Positions 23,795 to 31,125 of a DNA stretch of 31,304 bases are shown here, one piece after another. Source of the DNA: Spirochaetaceae bacterium (GTDB taxonomy: Bacteria; Spirochaetota; Spirochaetia; Treponematales; Breznakiellaceae); NCBI GenBank assembly GCA_031256815.1, contig JAIRPU010000053.1, positions 1 to 31,304 on the forward strand. Direction: 5' to 3'. The position numbers and the translations under genes are program-made. The notes beneath the pieces are model-generated. The model was not told the origin of the DNA. It made no database searches and worked only from the letters and a program-made list of their open reading frames with translations. Every line of letters starts with the position of its first letter. Positions within the stretch are counted from its first letter, which is position 1.

Positions 23795-24988
23795 GTGAAC
23801 GAGATAAAAAAATTAAGTGTAAGCGAAATAACAATTCTTATAAAACAACGTTTGGAAGAAGCTTTTTCTATTGTGCATGTTCAGGGCGAACTGTCAAATT
23901 GTAAACTTTACCCGTCAGGGCATATTTATTTTACATTAAAAGATTCAGGCGCGGTTATCTCTGCGGTAATGTTTAAAAATTCCTGCAGGAGTTTAAAATT
24001 CCAGCCCAAAGATGGAAAGCTTGTGCTTGTAAGTGGGCAAATACAGGTTTACCCTCCAAAAGGGAACTACCAGCTTGTGGCTGGAACAATGGAAGAACTT
24101 GCCGGCACAGGCGATATTCTTGCCATGCTTGAACGGCGCAAACAGAAATTTGCCGAAGAAGGCCTTTTTGATGAAGCGCGAAAAAAAGCAATACCAAGGT
24201 TTCCGGAAACGGTTGGAGTTGTAACCTCACCAGGCGGCGCGGCTATTCGTGATATTTTACAAATACTCTCACGCCGCGCACACGGCCTGCGTGTAATAGT
24301 CCTGCCCTGCCAGGTTCAAGGCGCTGAAGCAGCGCCTCAAATTGCAAGACGCATTGAACAGGCAAATTTTTGGAACCTATGTGATGTATTGATTGTTGGG
24401 CGCGGCGGCGGCGCAATAGAAGATCTTTTGCCATTTTCAGAAGAAATTGTGGTTCGCTCTGTTTCTCAATCTAAAATTCCGGTAATAAGCGCAATAGGTC
24501 ATGAAATAGACTGGGCAATTTGCGATTATGCCGCAGACCTCCGTGCGCCAACGCCGTCTGCTGCCGCTGAACTTGTTTCTGAAAGCCGCGTTGATACACT
24601 AAGCAGTATTCGATATTACTCGAATTTATTAAAAGATTTTGCTAAAAACCGTTTTGAAAAAGCAAGACTCCTTATTAAACCATTCAGCATGGACGATCTT
24701 GAAAGACGTTTTAGACTTATTCTGCAGCCAAGATTGCAGCGTTTTGATGATGCAAATGAAATGCTGCTAAACGGCATAAACGAGCTTATAAAAAACCGGC
24801 GGACAAGATTGGCGTTTGCAAAAACCAAGCTGGAATCGGCAAATCCGCACATAGTGCTTGAACGCGGTTATTCAGTGGTAACAGTTGCCGCTACAGGCAA
24901 GACGCTTAAAAAGGCAAATGAAGTTCACAAAGGAGAAGAGCTTATTATACGTCCTTTGGAAGGCGAGGTAAGAGCAAGCGCATTATGA
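23795..24988 (+). CDS. xseA: Exodeoxyribonuclease VII large subunit
   Basis: A 397-residue subunit of exonuclease VII, which degrades single-stranded DNA from both ends. Residues 1-100 form the OB-fold DNA-binding domain (VQGELSNCKLYPSGHIYFTLKD). The catalytic domain follows with VTSPGGAAIRDIL near 150, VGRGGGAIEDLLPFSEE near 201 and SAIGHEIDWAICDYAADLRAPTPSAAAEL near 230-258. A helical segment precedes the C-terminal ERGYSVV strand. The start is GTG 23795; TATAAT ends six bases before it, so the mRNA is probably leaderless. Its stop overlaps the ligA start by four bases. The small subunit xseB is not adjacent. Confidence 0.94.
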   Translation: MNEIKKLSVSEITILIKQRLEEAFSIVHVQGELSNCKLYPSGHIYFTLKDSGAVISAVMFKNSCRSLKFQPKDGKLVLVSGQIQVYPPKGNYQLVAGTMEELAGTGDILAMLERRKQKFAEEGLFDEARKKAIPRFPETVGVVTSPGGAAIRDILQILSRRAHGLRVIVLPCQVQGAEAAPQIARRIEQANFWNLCDVLIVGRGGGAIEDLLPFSEEIVVRSVSQSKIPVISAIGHEIDWAICDYAADLRAPTPSAAAELVSESRVDTLSSIRYYSNLLKDFAKNRFEKARLLIKPFSMDDLERRFRLILQPRLQRFDDANEMLLNGINELIKNRRTRLAFAKTKLESANPHIVLERGYSVVTVAATGKTLKKANEVHKGEELIIRPLEGEVRASAL

Positions 24989-26925
24989 CTATTGAAGAAC
25001 TCGAAACCAAAATTCGTGAATTGCAGCACGCTTATTATTCAGGTGAAGCGCTTGTAAGTGACGCCGAGTTTGACGCGCTTTGGGACGAGCTTGCCATGCG
25101 TTATCCTCAAAGCGCGCTGCTATTTGAAATCGGCACAAAAAAACCGGATACAAGCGACGGCTTTATAAAAACGCGGCATATAATACCAATGGGAAGCCAA
25201 AGCAAGGCAAAAAACTCACAGGAATTCCGCGCATGGGCAGAAAAACTTTCTATATCTAAATTCATTGTTCAACATAAATTAGACGGCCTAAGTCTTGAAC
25301 TTCAATATAAAAATGGAAAACTTGATAAAGCGGTAACCCGTGGAAACGGCATTACAGGCGATGATGTAAGCGCTAATATTACAAAAACAGCCGGTGTTAT
25401 AACTTCTCTTTTGGACGAACAATTTTCAGGCGGAGTGCGCGGTGAACTTATAATGATGCGTGAAGTATGGAAATTAAAATATCATGGCAAGGCAAATTCC
25501 AGAAATATGGCAAATGGAATACTGCACCGTTTGGATGGCAAGGGTTACGAAGACCTTGAGCTTATAGTTTATGACGCCGGTACGGTTAAAGATGAATACT
25601 TTAAAACAGAACTTGAAAAAATAGACTGGTTAAAAAAACAGGGTTTTAAGGCAACTCCCGTTACAGAATGTTCAACCATAGAAGAAGTTATCGCGCTGCA
25701 TAATAAAATATATGAAACAAGAGAAGCCATACCTTACAATATAGATGGTCTTGTTGTAAAAGAACTATTAACAGATGTGGAGGATTTACGCGAAGCACGT
25801 CCAAAAAAACAAATAGCTTTTAAGTTTCCACTTGAAGAAGAAATGACCATACTGCGCAGCGTTGAATGGCGCGAAAGCGGCGCTACATACACTCCTGTTG
25901 CGCATTTTGATGAAGTGCGGCTTCACGACACGACTGTAAAACAGGCCAGTTTACACAATCCAAATACGATTATTGCAATGGGGATCAAAATAGGCAGCCA
26001 TATAATAGTTGTTAAACGCGGAGAAATAATTCCACAAATAGAAAGAGTTGTTAGCGAGGATGAGCTTAAGGCGCTTGGCAAATACGATCCGCTTTTTGAA
26101 GATGTAGAAGAGATTTTACTTCCACAAAAATGCGAAAGCTGCGGCACAACTCTTTCTAATACAGGTACAAGATTGTTTTGTCCAAATTTGACGTGTCCCA
26201 AAAGGCTTTTACACAGGATAGAAAAGTGGGTTTCTGTAATGGACATAGCTGAACTTGGCGAAAAACTTATAAAACAGCTTTTTAAATCGGGCAGGCTCAG
26301 AAGAATTGCCGACCTTTACACGCTGAATACCACAGAGCTTGCCGGCTATGAACGCATGGGAGAAGTTTCAGCGGCAAAAATTGTGCGTAACATTCAAAAC
26401 AAACGAACAGTATCACTTGCCGCTTTTATAGCCGGTTTTGACATAGAAGGAATTGGCGAGATTATTATGGAAAATGTAATACAAGCCGGTTTTAATACTT
26501 TGGAATCGATTAGATGCGCAGGCGAAGATGCGCTTGCGGATATCCATGGCATTGGCCATATAACCGCTCAAAATATAGTTTCAGGACTTATAGAAACAAG
26601 AGAAGATATGGATGCGGTACTTGCCGCAGGCGCGGTTAATATTGGCGGCAATCTGCCAAACGAAAATTTGCCTTTAAGTGGAAAAAGTTTCTGTTGGACA
26701 GGAGAACTGGTTTCCATGAAGCGGGGAGAGGCCAAAGCGCGTGTTAAGGCTCTGGGAGGCATTGCAAAAGACTCAGTTGCAAAAGGACTTTCGTTTTTAG
26801 TAACAAACAGCAGCAATTCCAATTCTGTTAAAAACAAAAAAGCGCGTGAATTGGGCGTGGAAATAATAGACGAAACTGCGTTTTTAGAGCTTGTAAAACC
26901 GTTAAAAACCGGTAAACCAGCATAA
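24985..26925 (+). CDS. ligA: NAD-dependent DNA ligase
   Basis: A 646-residue enzyme sealing nicks during replication and repair, slightly shorter than the common 670. Domain Ia (HAYYSGEALVSDAEFD, residues 15-30) binds NAD. The nucleotidyl-transfer lysine is Lys98 in HKLDGLSLE. An OB fold follows, then a four-cysteine zinc finger CESC...C...C (Cys383, Cys386, Cys399, Cys404), helix-hairpin-helix repeats at about 420-555, and a BRCT domain from about 570 (LSGKSFCWTGELVSMKRGEA). The start overlaps the xseA stop (ATGA), so the two repair genes are translationally coupled. All key residues look intact. Confidence 0.95.
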   Translation: MTIEELETKIRELQHAYYSGEALVSDAEFDALWDELAMRYPQSALLFEIGTKKPDTSDGFIKTRHIIPMGSQSKAKNSQEFRAWAEKLSISKFIVQHKLDGLSLELQYKNGKLDKAVTRGNGITGDDVSANITKTAGVITSLLDEQFSGGVRGELIMMREVWKLKYHGKANSRNMANGILHRLDGKGYEDLELIVYDAGTVKDEYFKTELEKIDWLKKQGFKATPVTECSTIEEVIALHNKIYETREAIPYNIDGLVVKELLTDVEDLREARPKKQIAFKFPLEEEMTILRSVEWRESGATYTPVAHFDEVRLHDTTVKQASLHNPNTIIAMGIKIGSHIIVVKRGEIIPQIERVVSEDELKALGKYDPLFEDVEEILLPQKCESCGTTLSNTGTRLFCPNLTCPKRLLHRIEKWVSVMDIAELGEKLIKQLFKSGRLRRIADLYTLNTTELAGYERMGEVSAAKIVRNIQNKRTVSLAAFIAGFDIEGIGEIIMENVIQAGFNTLESIRCAGEDALADIHGIGHITAQNIVSGLIETREDMDAVLAAGAVNIGGNLPNENLPLSGKSFCWTGELVSMKRGEAKARVKALGGIAKDSVAKGLSFLVTNSSNSNSVKNKKARELGVEIIDETAFLELVKPLKTGKPA

Positions 26926-26958
26926 AGCCGGTAAATTAAAAAATTAATCGGCGCGGGG

Positions 26959-26987
26959 TTGACTATAGACAATAGTATTCGTAAAGT
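26959..26987 (+). promoter_or_regulatory. Promoter of the Asp-rich protein gene
   Basis: TTGACT, 17 bases, TAAAGT, starting 34 bases after the ligA stop. It gives a leader of about 55 bases that contains a CCCTC segment able to pair with the ribosome site. Confidence 0.65.
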
Positions 26988-27048
26988 GTTTTTGGGGCTT
27001 TAAACCCTCCCGATATTGGGAATGATATTGTTTTGAGGGAGAAGAATT

Positions 27049-27336
27049 ATGGTTCAGAGTTATTTTGATAAATACATTCTGTTAAAGGCGTTTTTCCGGG
27101 AAGTACTCTTTTTCGAGTCTTTGCTTTGCGTTCATGCTGTTTACGAGGATGGCGATAGCGATGATGACTACGATGAAGATGATGACGAGGACTTCGATGA
27201 TGAAGATGATGATGACGACGACGATGATGATTTTGATGATGACTGGGATGATGATGACGATGATGAGAGCGATGACGACTATAACTGGGATAGTGACGAC
27301 GACGATGATGATGACGAAGTAAGTGAAGAGTTTTAG
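27049..27336 (+). CDS. Extremely aspartate-rich small protein
   Basis: A 95-residue protein with a strong ribosome site (GAGGGAG, seven bases before ATG) and its own promoter. Residues 1-30 are mixed hydrophobic/aromatic with a few charges (YILLKAFFREVLFFESLL). From residue 33 to the end, 49 of 63 residues are acidic (41 Asp, 8 Glu), including an unbroken run of nine Asp at 53-61, with aromatics spaced between (Tyr41, Phe49, Phe62, Trp66, Tyr78, Trp80). No family is recognised. Possible roles are calcium or other cation binding, mimicry of DNA charge, or a chaperone-type acidic tail; none is shown. The GAT/GAC repeats could expand or contract by slippage. Confidence 0.75.
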   Translation: MVQSYFDKYILLKAFFREVLFFESLLCVHAVYEDGDSDDDYDEDDDEDFDDEDDDDDDDDDFDDDWDDDDDDESDDDYNWDSDDDDDDDEVSEEF

Positions 27337-27365
27337 TCTTCAGACTTTTATCAACATACCCGAAC

Positions 27366-27426
27366 GAACTAATTTACAGCGCCAGTCTTTTAAGACTGGC
27401 GCTGTGCCGAATAGTTCATATTTTTT
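27366..27426 (+). terminator. Long-stem terminator after the Asp-rich gene
   Basis: ACAGCGCCAGTC and GACTGGCGCTGT (27376-27405) pair around TTTTAA; an outer GAACTA/TAGTTC stem (27366-27371, 27412-27417) extends it, followed by a T-rich run. It lies between the convergent Asp-rich gene and efp and may serve both. Confidence 0.65.
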
Positions 27427-27490
27427 ACATTGTTTTTCTTACAGCCGTATGAGAACCCGGCGTTATAAGGGTTATTGATGTGTAGTGTGC

Positions 27491-28054
27491 CTAGTTATTT
27501 ACACGCTCTACATATTCGTTGGTCTCTGTATTAACAAGTATTTTTTCATCTTGTTTTATAAATAGAGGAACACGGACAACAAGCCCCGTTTCTGTGGTTA
27601 TAGGCTTGGTAGCGCCGGAAACAGTATCGCCTTTAACATAGTTTTCGCTTTCCGCAACAGTAAATACAAGCTTATAAGGTATTTTTATGTCTATTACTTT
27701 TTCTTCCCAAATTGTCAATTCATAATTTTTTTCTTCCTGCAGATAGAATTTTTTTTCTTCCATGCTGTCAATTGGAACTTCATACTGTTCATAACTTTCG
27801 TTATCCATAAAATGATACGATGACTGATCCGCGTATTGATATTGACAAACCCGAATTTCAACCTGCGCGTCTTCAACTTCCTGTTGAGTAGGGATTGTCA
27901 TGGAAAGCACCGAACCGTCTCTTATACTCTTCATTTTTACACGGGCAACAGCGGTGCCTTTTCCTGGTGTGTGGAATTCACGTTCCACAACTATATAAGG
28001 CTGCCCCTTTTGTAAAAGACAGGTTCCTTTTACAATATCTACGCCACGAATCAT
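27491..28054 (-). CDS. efp: Translation elongation factor P
   Basis: A 187-residue ribosome-binding factor that relieves stalling at consecutive prolines. It has the KOW-like N-domain (residues 1-63), with the modification loop HTPGKGTA carrying Lys32 at the tip, then two OB folds (65-128 and 129-187). The C-terminal block GDTVSGATKPITTETGLVVRVPLFI is the EF-P signature. The lysine plus an EpmA homologue at 13764-14714 suggest beta-lysylation. A GGAG site precedes ATG 28054. Its promoter region is shared with divergent hisG. The middle domain contains unusual acidic/aromatic stretches (YEQYEVPIDSMEEKKFYLQ), but the length is normal. Confidence 0.94.
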   Translation of the reverse strand: MIRGVDIVKGTCLLQKGQPYIVVEREFHTPGKGTAVARVKMKSIRDGSVLSMTIPTQQEVEDAQVEIRVCQYQYADQSSYHFMDNESYEQYEVPIDSMEEKKFYLQEEKNYELTIWEEKVIDIKIPYKLVFTVAESENYVKGDTVSGATKPITTETGLVVRVPLFIKQDEKILVNTETNEYVERVNN

Positions 28055-28113
28055 AATTTTTCTCCGTTATAGTTTTATAGTTCTAATACCTTGCTGTTAT
28101 ACTATAGATTCGC

Positions 28114-28135
28114 GGTTTTAAATCGCGTTAAAACC
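28114..28135. promoter_or_regulatory. Inverted repeat in the efp-hisG intergenic region
   Basis: GGTTTTAA and TTAAAACC, eight-base perfect arms around ATCGCG, about 60 bp upstream of efp. An operator or leader hairpin is possible; no regulator is known. Confidence 0.4.
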
Positions 28136-28194
28136 CCATAGTGAACGCAAACTTGTAATACTATTGAATCACTCTAATCGTAAAAGCAGTTTTT

Positions 28195-28236
28195 TGTCAA
28201 GTTATCTTGACATGGGAGATACAAGCGTGCGAATAT
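28195..28236 (+). promoter_or_regulatory. hisG promoter with palindromic -35 region
   Basis: TGTCAAG/CTTGACA (28195-28212) is a perfect seven-base inverted repeat, so TTGACA faces both ways. Rightward, TTGACA, 18 bases with a TG extension, GAATAT (28231-28236), then six bases to ATG 28243. Leftward, TTGACA-18-TAGAGT could serve efp. Confidence 0.5.
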
Positions 28237-28242
28237 GTAAAA

Positions 28243-29100
28243 ATGGCATTGCGAATACTTATCCCAAAAGGACGTATTTACGAAAATATAGCGCAGTTAT
28301 TTAACGATGCCGGATTATCATTGCGGCTTTCGGAACGCGCCTACCGCCCTTTGCTTGGAGTTGACTGGATTGACGCAAAAATAATGAAGCCGCAAAATGT
28401 AGGAGAGCTGCTGGAGCTTGGCAGCCATGACGCAGGTTTTACAGGCATAGATTGGATTGAGGAAAGCGGCGCTCAGGTAGAAGAAATTTTAAATCTGGGT
28501 TTTGATAAAGTTCGTATTGTAGCGGCTATTCCCGAAACAGCAACAGAATCCACATTAAAGTCGCGCCCTATTGTTGTTGCTACCGAATACGTAAGGCTTG
28601 CCTCCGGTTATCTTAATAAAAATGGTTACAACTACCGGATTGTGCGTACAAACGGCGCTACCGAGGTGTTCCCGCCTGATGATGCCGATATGATTATTGA
28701 TAACACTTCCAGCGGCCAGACATTGCGGGAAAACGGCTTAAAAATTACCGGAACGCTTTTGGAATCCACAACACGATTTTTTGCGTCACATCACGCGCTT
28801 GAATGTAAAGAAAAAAAACGCGAAATAGAAGAGCTTGCCATGCTTTTTAGCGCTGTGCTGGAAGGACGCAGCCGCGTTATGCTTGAAATGAATGTTTCCG
28901 CTTTGAACTATTCTGCACTGGTAGAAAATATTCCTGCAATGCGAAGCCCAACTGTTACACCGCTTCATGGCGCGGGCGCGGCAGGGTTTGCGGTTAAAAT
29001 TGCGGTAAGCAAAGATGAAGTACCAGTGTTGCTTCCACGCCTTAAAGCGCTTGGCGCAACGGATATAGTCGAATATGCGCTTAGAAAAGTAATTTTGTAG
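28243..29100 (+). CDS. hisG: ATP phosphoribosyltransferase, long form
   Basis: A 285-residue enzyme catalysing the first step of histidine synthesis, joining ATP and PRPP. MALRILIPKGRIYENIAQLF is the usual HisG start, so ATG 28243 is preferred to an upstream in-frame TTG at 28207 that lies in the promoter. GFTGIDWIEESG (near residue 65) and the PRPP-site DADMIIDNTSSGQTLRENGL (near 145-165) are present. The last 75 residues form the HisG-C regulatory domain of the long form, which needs no HisZ and is feedback-inhibited by histidine. No other his genes are adjacent. murG follows after nine bases. Confidence 0.94.
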   Translation: MALRILIPKGRIYENIAQLFNDAGLSLRLSERAYRPLLGVDWIDAKIMKPQNVGELLELGSHDAGFTGIDWIEESGAQVEEILNLGFDKVRIVAAIPETATESTLKSRPIVVATEYVRLASGYLNKNGYNYRIVRTNGATEVFPPDDADMIIDNTSSGQTLRENGLKITGTLLESTTRFFASHHALECKEKKREIEELAMLFSAVLEGRSRVMLEMNVSALNYSALVENIPAMRSPTVTPLHGAGAAGFAVKIAVSKDEVPVLLPRLKALGATDIVEYALRKVIL

Positions 29101-29109
29101 GATGTTTTT

Positions 29110-30192
29110 TTGAATAAAATCTGCTGGACAGGCGGTGGTACGGGCGGACATATCTACCCTGCCCTTGCCCTTGTTTTCGCGCTGCAAGAGCGGCAGGGCG
29201 AAAAAATCGAACATTTTTGGATAGGGCAAAACCGGGGTATGGACAGGGCTATTGTAGAAGCTGCCGGTATACGTTTTTATGGAATTAGCGCCGGTAAACT
29301 GCGCCGTTCATTTTCAATTAAAAATATAATTGACTGTTTTAAGGTAATTGCCGGTTTTTTTGCGGCAAGACGAATCCTTAAATACGAAAAACCCGGGCTT
29401 CTGTTCTCTAAAGGCGGTTTTGTAAGCGTTCCGCCTGTATTTGCCGCGGCAACTCTTGGAATTCCGGTTCATACACACGAATCAGATTTTAGCGCCGGAC
29501 TTGCCACAAAGCTAAACTCGTTTTTTGCGTCAAGAATTTGGCTTGCTTATTCCGAAACTGCCCTTTGTTTCTCGTCAAAAATACGCGAAAAATGCCGTGA
29601 ATGCGGTAATCCTGTAAGGGCGGCGTTTCGTTCCGCAAGCGCAGAAAAAGGCCGCGCGTTTATTGAACAACAGAGCGCTCAAAAAATTCCACATCAAAAA
29701 AAAATTCTGCTTGTTTTAGGCGGCAGCCAGGGCGCGCGTGAAGTAAACCTTCTTGTTCGTGAATCGCTTAATTTTCTTACGCGCCATTTTTTTATTGTAC
29801 ACCAGACCGGTATTGAAGAAAGCCGCGAAAATGCTGAATTTTATTTTGACATTCCTTATATAAAAGATGAGATGCCGGATGTGCTTGCCTCGGCAGCGCT
29901 TGTTATTGGGCGCAGCGGTGCGGGAACGGTCTGGGAATCGGCGGCGGCCGGTATTCCAATGGTTTTAATTCCGCTTGCAGGTTCCGGAACTCGCGGCGAC
30001 CAAATTGAAAACGCGCGTTATTTTGAACGGCATGGAGCAGCGCTTGTTCTTATTCACCCTGAACGCGCGGAATTTGAAACCGCGCTGGAAATGCTTATAA
30101 ATGATGAAGGCCGGCTTGATAAAATGGCCGCAGCCGCAAAAAAACTTGGCGCTTTTGACGCCACAAAAATTATACTGGAAGAAATTTCATAA
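29110..30192 (+). CDS. murG: UDP-GlcNAc:lipid I N-acetylglucosaminyltransferase
   Basis: A 360-residue membrane-associated glycosyltransferase that adds GlcNAc to lipid I to make lipid II, the last cytoplasmic step of peptidoglycan synthesis. The N-terminal GGGTGGHIYPALAL, the lipid I-side G-loop region KGGFVSVPPVFAA, the UDP-binding GGSQGAREVN near 200 and the C-terminal IGRSGAGTVWESAAAGIP are all diagnostic. The start is TTG 29110, preceded by AGGA that overlaps the hisG stop; an ATG at 29102 runs into a stop at once. It is co-transcribed with hisG, an unusual pairing compared with the dcw cluster location of murG in many bacteria. Confidence 0.94.
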   Translation: MNKICWTGGGTGGHIYPALALVFALQERQGEKIEHFWIGQNRGMDRAIVEAAGIRFYGISAGKLRRSFSIKNIIDCFKVIAGFFAARRILKYEKPGLLFSKGGFVSVPPVFAAATLGIPVHTHESDFSAGLATKLNSFFASRIWLAYSETALCFSSKIREKCRECGNPVRAAFRSASAEKGRAFIEQQSAQKIPHQKKILLVLGGSQGAREVNLLVRESLNFLTRHFFIVHQTGIEESRENAEFYFDIPYIKDEMPDVLASAALVIGRSGAGTVWESAAAGIPMVLIPLAGSGTRGDQIENARYFERHGAALVLIHPERAEFETALEMLINDEGRLDKMAAAAKKLGAFDATKIILEEIS

Positions 30193-30342
30193 CGCAATTG
30201 TATATTTAAATACACATAACCATATACCTATCCTGCTAATCTTATAATATTTATATAATACCATAATTCCTTTCTAAATCGGGTTCCCTCAAGACACCTG
30301 TCCCTTTTTTGAAAAAATCATTTTCAACAATAAAGAAGATAC

Positions 30343-30693
30343 CTAATTTCTCATTTTCTTTTTCTGTATTGCCAGCAGCTCATCAGCCTGTTTGATGAGA
30401 TAATCCTGCAACAACTCGTCAAGTTCATAAAAAATACCCGATAAATGTTCTAATTTCACTTCCGTCATTGAAGTTGTAAACATTTCTCCGTTCCCTGTTT
30501 TTAACCATTCTTTGTTGACTTTATACACTACCGAAATCAAATGAATAATACGTTCGCTTATAGCGCGATTACCCGTTTCTATGTCGGCGAAATAACCTTG
30601 AGAGACAAACACCCCTTTGGCAAAGGCCCTCTGGGAAAGTTTTAACGCCGCTCTGATTGCCTTTAACCGTTCAGGGATTGAAGAAGTCTCCAT
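30343..30693 (-). CDS. XRE-family helix-turn-helix regulator
   Basis: A 116-residue protein. Residues 8-63 form the Cro/C1-type HTH (RLKAIRAALKLSQRAFAKGVFVSQGYFADIETGNRAIS), with the recognition helix around VSQGYFADIETG. The C-terminal half is a charged, helical segment (LEHLSGIFYELDELLQDYL) likely for dimerisation. It lacks a LexA-type protease domain. ATG 30693 has no ribosome site; TAAAAT ends six bases upstream, suggesting a leaderless message like that of lambda cI. It is divergent from the 30831 gene, whose promoter contains a perfect palindrome that it may bind (inference). Confidence 0.88.
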   Translation of the reverse strand: METSSIPERLKAIRAALKLSQRAFAKGVFVSQGYFADIETGNRAISERIIHLISVVYKVNKEWLKTGNGEMFTTSMTEVKLEHLSGIFYELDELLQDYLIKQADELLAIQKKKMRN

Positions 30694-30699
30694 AAGCCT

Positions 30700-30728
30700 A
30701 TTTTAACCGGTATTAGCCGCAAAGACAA
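30700..30728 (-). promoter_or_regulatory. Leaderless-type promoter of the XRE regulator
   Basis: On the minus strand TTGTCT, 17 bases, TAAAAT, then six bases to ATG 30693; no Shine-Dalgarno site. Confidence 0.6.
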
Positions 30729-30771
30729 GCATACCCAGCGATTTTTTTACAAATTTCTAGCGATATACCTA

Positions 30772-30800
30772 TTGATAAGCATATTAAATATGCATATATT
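30772..30800 (+). promoter_or_regulatory. Promoter with embedded palindromic operator
   Basis: TTGATA (30772-30777), 17 bases, TATATT (30795-30800). The spacer contains GCATATTAAATATGC (30779-30793), a perfect 15-base palindrome, so a bound dimer would block RNA polymerase directly. The divergent XRE protein is the obvious candidate. Confidence 0.7.
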
Positions 30801-30830
30801 GCTTATATTGCAATCTAAGAGAGGTGTAAT

Positions 30831-31037
30831 ATGCCTAAAAAAGTAGACAAATTTGCTGTTTTTAGTAAAAAGTTTGCTGGACTGGACGATGAAGGGCAAA
30901 ACCGGTTGGTTAAGGCGGCATTTGAATTATTAAAGGCGCATAAGCGGATAAAAAATATGAATGCCGCTTTGTGCGATGAAATAAGAGAGTGTGCAGTACA
31001 AAGTAATTTCAGCCCTAAAACTGAAAGACCTTGCTAA
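30831..31037 (+). CDS. Small protein of unknown function, divergent from the XRE regulator
   Basis: A 68-residue protein with a good ribosome site (GAGAGGTG, five to six bases before ATG). The first 45 residues are predicted helical and basic (FAVFSKKFAGLDDEGQNRLVKAAFELLKAHKRIK). The last 23 are looser and end in Cys (SNFSPKTERPC). I do not recognise a family. Its promoter carries a perfect palindrome beside an XRE gene, so it looks like a repressor-controlled gene. A radical SAM gene begins about 90 bp downstream in the same direction. It could be an XRE accessory protein or, less likely, a precursor peptide. Confidence 0.6.
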   Translation: MPKKVDKFAVFSKKFAGLDDEGQNRLVKAAFELLKAHKRIKNMNAALCDEIRECAVQSNFSPKTERPC

Positions 31038-31125
31038 TCCTTACTTAAAAAGCTAATTGGACAATCTGTATTAGCAGGACTGTTCTGACACGCATTTTTT
31101 GTGGAGACAAAATGGAGACAAAATA

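Noticed and set aside
27134..27322. Second frame in the Asp-rich gene giving Met/Thr-rich protein
   Set aside because: A shifted reading of the same GAT/GAC repeat; the Asp frame has the promoter and ribosome site.
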